From NCBI GenBank assembly GCA_964586835.1, contig CAZPIC010000032.1, positions 1 to 26,090 on the forward strand: a DNA stretch of 26,090 bases, written 5' to 3'. The notes beneath the pieces are model-generated. The model made no database searches, was not told the origin of the DNA, and saw only the letters and a program-made list of their open reading frames with translations. The number at the start of each line of letters is the position of its first letter. Within the stretch, counting starts at the first letter, position 1. Positions 23,850 to 26,090 of this stretch are shown here, piece by piece. The position numbers were made by a program, and so were the translations under genes. Origin of the DNA: CAZLYF01 sp964586835. Its GTDB lineage: Bacteria; Bacillota; Clostridia; Christensenellales; Aristaeellaceae.

Positions 23850-23883
23850 CGGGCGTGAAGGCGTATCCTGCGGCTTCCGCCCG
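23850..23883 (-). other. Stem-loop after htpG
   Basis: On the minus strand CGGGCGGAAG (23883-23874) pairs with CTTC-CGCCCG-complementary sequence at 23860-23850, a 10-bp stem with one bulged base. It starts 10 bases after the htpG stop. It lacks a T-run, so it may stabilise the mRNA end or act as a poor terminator. The gap to the isomerase gene (23664-23892) holds no gene. Confidence 0.45.
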
Positions 23884-23892
23884 GTAAGGCGT

Positions 23893-25911
23893 TTAGGGCT
23901 TGGTGGCCGTCCTCTCCAGCAGCTTGTTGCTGCGAGACAAAAACTGCTTCAGGTCGTCGGCCTCAAGCGGCCGGGAGGCCATCCTGGCCAGGTCAAAAAG
24001 CTGGCGGCAGACCAGCGACTGCAGTTCCCCCGCCTCCATATCTGCAAGCATCCTGACGGTAGGGTTCAGGCGGTTAAGCACCAGCGTATACTTTTCAGGC
24101 ATGCTGAAAGACTGGCCATAGACAACGCTCATTTCCTTAAAGCGGCGCATCTGCTCGTCCTCCGTCAGCATGGCGGGCAGGTCGCGGTCAGAGATCGCCT
24201 CCAGCCGCACGCTTAGCTCGGTGTCGCCAAGCGCCTCCCGGAACATCTTTTCAAAGGACTCCGCGCTTAAATCCTTTCCCTCTTCGCTTTCCTCCGTCAG
24301 GCCCGTGACGTCAGCGTCCACACGGACAAAGGATGATTCCTCGCCGCCGGAGTACTCCATAAAGGACATGAAGTTGATGTCGATCAGGGTATCCATCACC
24401 ACAACGTCAATCCCCCGGGCGGTATACAGCGCGACACTGGCTGCCTGTCGGTTGGGCTCGCTGGTATAGTATACCTTTTTTTCTGTCTTTCCGCCATTGC
24501 GTTCCCTGTATTCGGCAAACGTCAAGTGTTCTCCTGCCGTCGTTTTAAGCAGCAGGGAATCCTTGACCGAATCGTAGAACTTCCTGTCGCGGATGCAGCC
24601 ATACTTGATGAAAGGATGGATATCCTCCCAGTACTTTTGGTAGTTTTCGCGCTCGGACGTGAACAGGCCGTTGATCCTGTCTGCTACCTTCTTGGCGATA
24701 TGGTTGGAGATCCTGCGCACGTAGCCGTCGTTTTGCAGGAAGGAGCGCGACACGTTGAGCGGAAGGTCCGGACAATCGATCACACCCTTGAGAACCATCA
24801 GAAACTCCGGAATCACTTCTTTGATGTTATCCGCCACAAAGACCTGGCGGTTAAATAGCTTGATTTCGCCTTCCTGGCCGGCGAAGTCCTTGCGGATATG
24901 GGGAAAATACAGGATCCCCTTCAGGTTGAAGGGATAGTCCACGTTCAAGTGCACCCAGAAGAGCGGATCTTCAAAGGTGTGAAAAACCCTGCGATAGGTT
25001 TCCTTGTATTCCTCGTCCGTCGCCTCTCTGGGGTTTTTAAGCCACAGCGGGCGGACATTGTTGATGGGCTTTTCCGCCTCTGCCTCCACGGAAGGGGCTT
25101 CCGCCTCCACAGAAGGAGCCTCCATCTCCACAGAAGGAGCCTCTGCCTCCGCGGGAGAGGCTTCCGCCTCGGGCGCGTCTGCTTTGGCTACGGACTCCTG
25201 TGCGTCCTTCGCCTTCCTGGCCTTTTTTTCAGCCTTCTCCGCCTTCTTTTTCTTTTTCTTGTCTTCTTTTTCTTGCTTTTCCGCTTCCAGATCATGCAGG
25301 TAGATCGGTACCGCCATATAGCCGCAGTACTTTTCTAAAATTTCCCGCACCTTAAAGCCTTCCAGGAACTCTTTCTCCTCGTCCATGATGTGCAGCGTCA
25401 CCGTCGTCCCCCGGCTGACGCGATCGCCTTCACCCATCTCGAAGCTCATCCCGTCGGCACTGGTCCAGCGTACTGGCACAGCGCCTTCCTGATGCGACAA
25501 CGTGTCGATGGTCACCCGGTCGGAGGCCATGAAGGCAGAATAGAAACCCAAGCCAAAGTGGCCGATGATGCCTTCCTTGTCCCCGCCGGTATAATTTTTA
25601 AGGAAGTCCTCCGCGCTTGAGAAGGCAACCTGGTTGATATACCGTTCCACCTCGTCTTCTGTCATGCCCACGCCATTATCCGTAAAGCGCAGTTCTCCTG
25701 CCGCTTTGTCCACGGTGACGTCGATGCGCAGCTCCTCCTCCTCGCCCAGGCCAAGCATTCTGAACTTCGTGATGGCATCGCTGCCGTTGGATACCATCTC
25801 ACGGATGAAGATATCCTTGTCAGAATACAGCCAGCGCTTGATGATCGGCATGATGTTCTGCGCATCAATTGAGATGCTGCCGACCTTGCCCTGCCGCAAA
25901 TCCTCGCTCAT
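23893..25911 (-). CDS. htpG: Molecular chaperone HtpG (Hsp90) with long charged linker
   Basis: 672-aa ATP-dependent cytoplasmic chaperone. The GHKL ATPase domain carries IREMVSNGSDA (E38, N42), DNGVGM (78-83) and GHFGLGFYSAF (117-127). The middle domain follows from about residue 285 (WLKNPREATDEEY, LNVSRSFLQND with the catalytic Arg) and then the C-terminal dimerisation domain. Between residues about 209 and 281 there is a low-complexity linker: a lysine-rich block, then Ala/Glu/Pro repeats of the type EAPSVEA. Most bacterial HtpG proteins have only a short connector here. ATG 25911 has GGAGG 7 bases upstream. A perfect CIRCE operator lies upstream, so HrcA control is expected. Confidence 0.97.
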   Translation of the reverse strand: MSEDLRQGKVGSISIDAQNIMPIIKRWLYSDKDIFIREMVSNGSDAITKFRMLGLGEEEELRIDVTVDKAAGELRFTDNGVGMTEDEVERYINQVAFSSAEDFLKNYTGGDKEGIIGHFGLGFYSAFMASDRVTIDTLSHQEGAVPVRWTSADGMSFEMGEGDRVSRGTTVTLHIMDEEKEFLEGFKVREILEKYCGYMAVPIYLHDLEAEKQEKEDKKKKKKAEKAEKKARKAKDAQESVAKADAPEAEASPAEAEAPSVEMEAPSVEAEAPSVEAEAEKPINNVRPLWLKNPREATDEEYKETYRRVFHTFEDPLFWVHLNVDYPFNLKGILYFPHIRKDFAGQEGEIKLFNRQVFVADNIKEVIPEFLMVLKGVIDCPDLPLNVSRSFLQNDGYVRRISNHIAKKVADRINGLFTSERENYQKYWEDIHPFIKYGCIRDRKFYDSVKDSLLLKTTAGEHLTFAEYRERNGGKTEKKVYYTSEPNRQAASVALYTARGIDVVVMDTLIDINFMSFMEYSGGEESSFVRVDADVTGLTEESEEGKDLSAESFEKMFREALGDTELSVRLEAISDRDLPAMLTEDEQMRRFKEMSVVYGQSFSMPEKYTLVLNRLNPTVRMLADMEAGELQSLVCRQLFDLARMASRPLEADDLKQFLSRSNKLLERTATKP
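25084..25167. repeat. 21-nt tandem repeat in the htpG linker
   Basis: Three 21-nt units at 25084-25104, 25105-25125 and 25126-25146, and a degenerate fourth at 25147-25167. Each encodes EAPSVE(A/M) or, for the degenerate unit, EASPAEA. The repeat keeps the reading frame, so copy number could change without breaking the protein. Confidence 0.9.
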
Positions 25912-25953
25912 CGCTTTCCTCCGTAAGGGGCACAGCCCCGTATTTTCACCGTG

Positions 25954-25982
25954 ATGATACCATGCTCCACGCAAACCTGCAA
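25954..25982 (-). promoter_or_regulatory. Possible htpG promoter next to CIRCE
   Basis: Minus strand -35 TTGCAG (25982-25977; three of six), 17-bp spacer, -10 TATCAT (25959-25954; five of six). The -35 box directly abuts the CIRCE arm. A second option is inside CIRCE itself, with TTAGCA and TAAAAT 18 bp apart. Confidence 0.5.
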
Positions 25983-26023
25983 GCCAATTTTAGCACTCTC
26001 TTCCTTCGAGTGCTAAAATTGGC
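25983..26023. promoter_or_regulatory. CIRCE operator (HrcA binding site)
   Basis: Perfect consensus TTAGCACTC (25990-25998), nine-base spacer, GAGTGCTAA (26008-26016). The inverted repeat extends to 16 bp per arm (25983-25998 and 26008-26023) without mismatch. CIRCE is bound by the heat-shock repressor HrcA, normally upstream of groESL or hrcA-grpE-dnaK. Here it is 79 bases upstream of htpG. Confidence 0.97.
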
Positions 26024-26047
26024 CAGGAGGGGACACAGGGCTAACGC

Positions 26048-26090
26048 ATGAACGATTTATCTCGATTGTATTATGAATTATTAACAAATA
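26048..26090 (+). CDS. Possible start of a divergent gene (cut by window edge)
   Basis: ATG 26048 opens 14 codons to the window end (MNDLSRLYYELLTN). AGGG lies 7 bases upstream and a stronger AGGAGGGG lies about 15 bases upstream. It is too short to identify. If real, it would be divergent from htpG and share the CIRCE region. The last 40 bases are much more AT-rich than the rest of the core. Confidence 0.3.
   Translation, partial: MNDLSRLYYELLTN

Noticed and set aside
1..26090. CRISPR array, restriction-modification or toxin-antitoxin genes
   Set aside because: No regularly spaced repeats of CRISPR type and no recognisable defence proteins were seen on either strand.

Overview
The window looks like a chromosomal segment of a GC-rich member of the Bacillota (Clostridia-type, possibly Christensenellales-like). 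The evidence is a perfect CIRCE operator, sigma-A-type promoters, AGGAGG-type ribosome binding sites, the Clostridia-typical TIGR03960/TIGR03936/RNase G cluster and a clostridial-style tmRNA tag. One sampled line of core sequence is about 62% G+C, and one line of the left-end recombinase gene is about 43%. Nearly all core genes lie on the minus strand.

Layout from left to right. (1) 1-2426: the end of a mobile element, with two tandem large serine recombinase genes on the plus strand (the first cut by the window edge). A terminator and a gene-free, repeat-rich stretch follow, up to about 2750. (2) 2855-3763: the trans-translation module on the minus strand, a sigma-A promoter, smpB and ssrA (tmRNA) with its own hairpin terminator. 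The element lies just beyond the ssrA 3' end. (3) 3865-15671: a tightly packed eight-gene minus-strand operon. Its order of transcription is TIGR03960 radical SAM protein, TIGR03936 partner, RNase E/G, miaB, mutS, mutL, miaA, and a YnbB-like PLP enzyme. Most junctions overlap or nearly touch, and a strong promoter sits at 15643-15671. It joins mismatch repair with both enzymes for ms2i6A37 tRNA modification. (4) 15689-19937: a three-gene minus-strand operon (unknown coiled-coil protein, SpoU/TrmH methyltransferase, MATE efflux protein). (5) 19957-20791: a divergent plus-strand gene for an F420-0:glutamate ligase-like protein. (6) 20788-23663: a two-gene sugar operon (isomerase then FGGY kinase). 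(7) 23893-26022: htpG under a perfect CIRCE operator, and the possible start of a divergent gene at the right edge.

I did not find a clear new defence or RNA system. The points most worth a second look are the eukaryote-like charged linker with 21-nt tandem repeats in HtpG, the CIRCE control of htpG, the repeat clusters at the recombinase-ssrA junction, the unknown 656-aa coiled-coil protein sharing a divergent promoter region with the F420 ligase-like gene, and the unusual fusion of two normally separate operon blocks.
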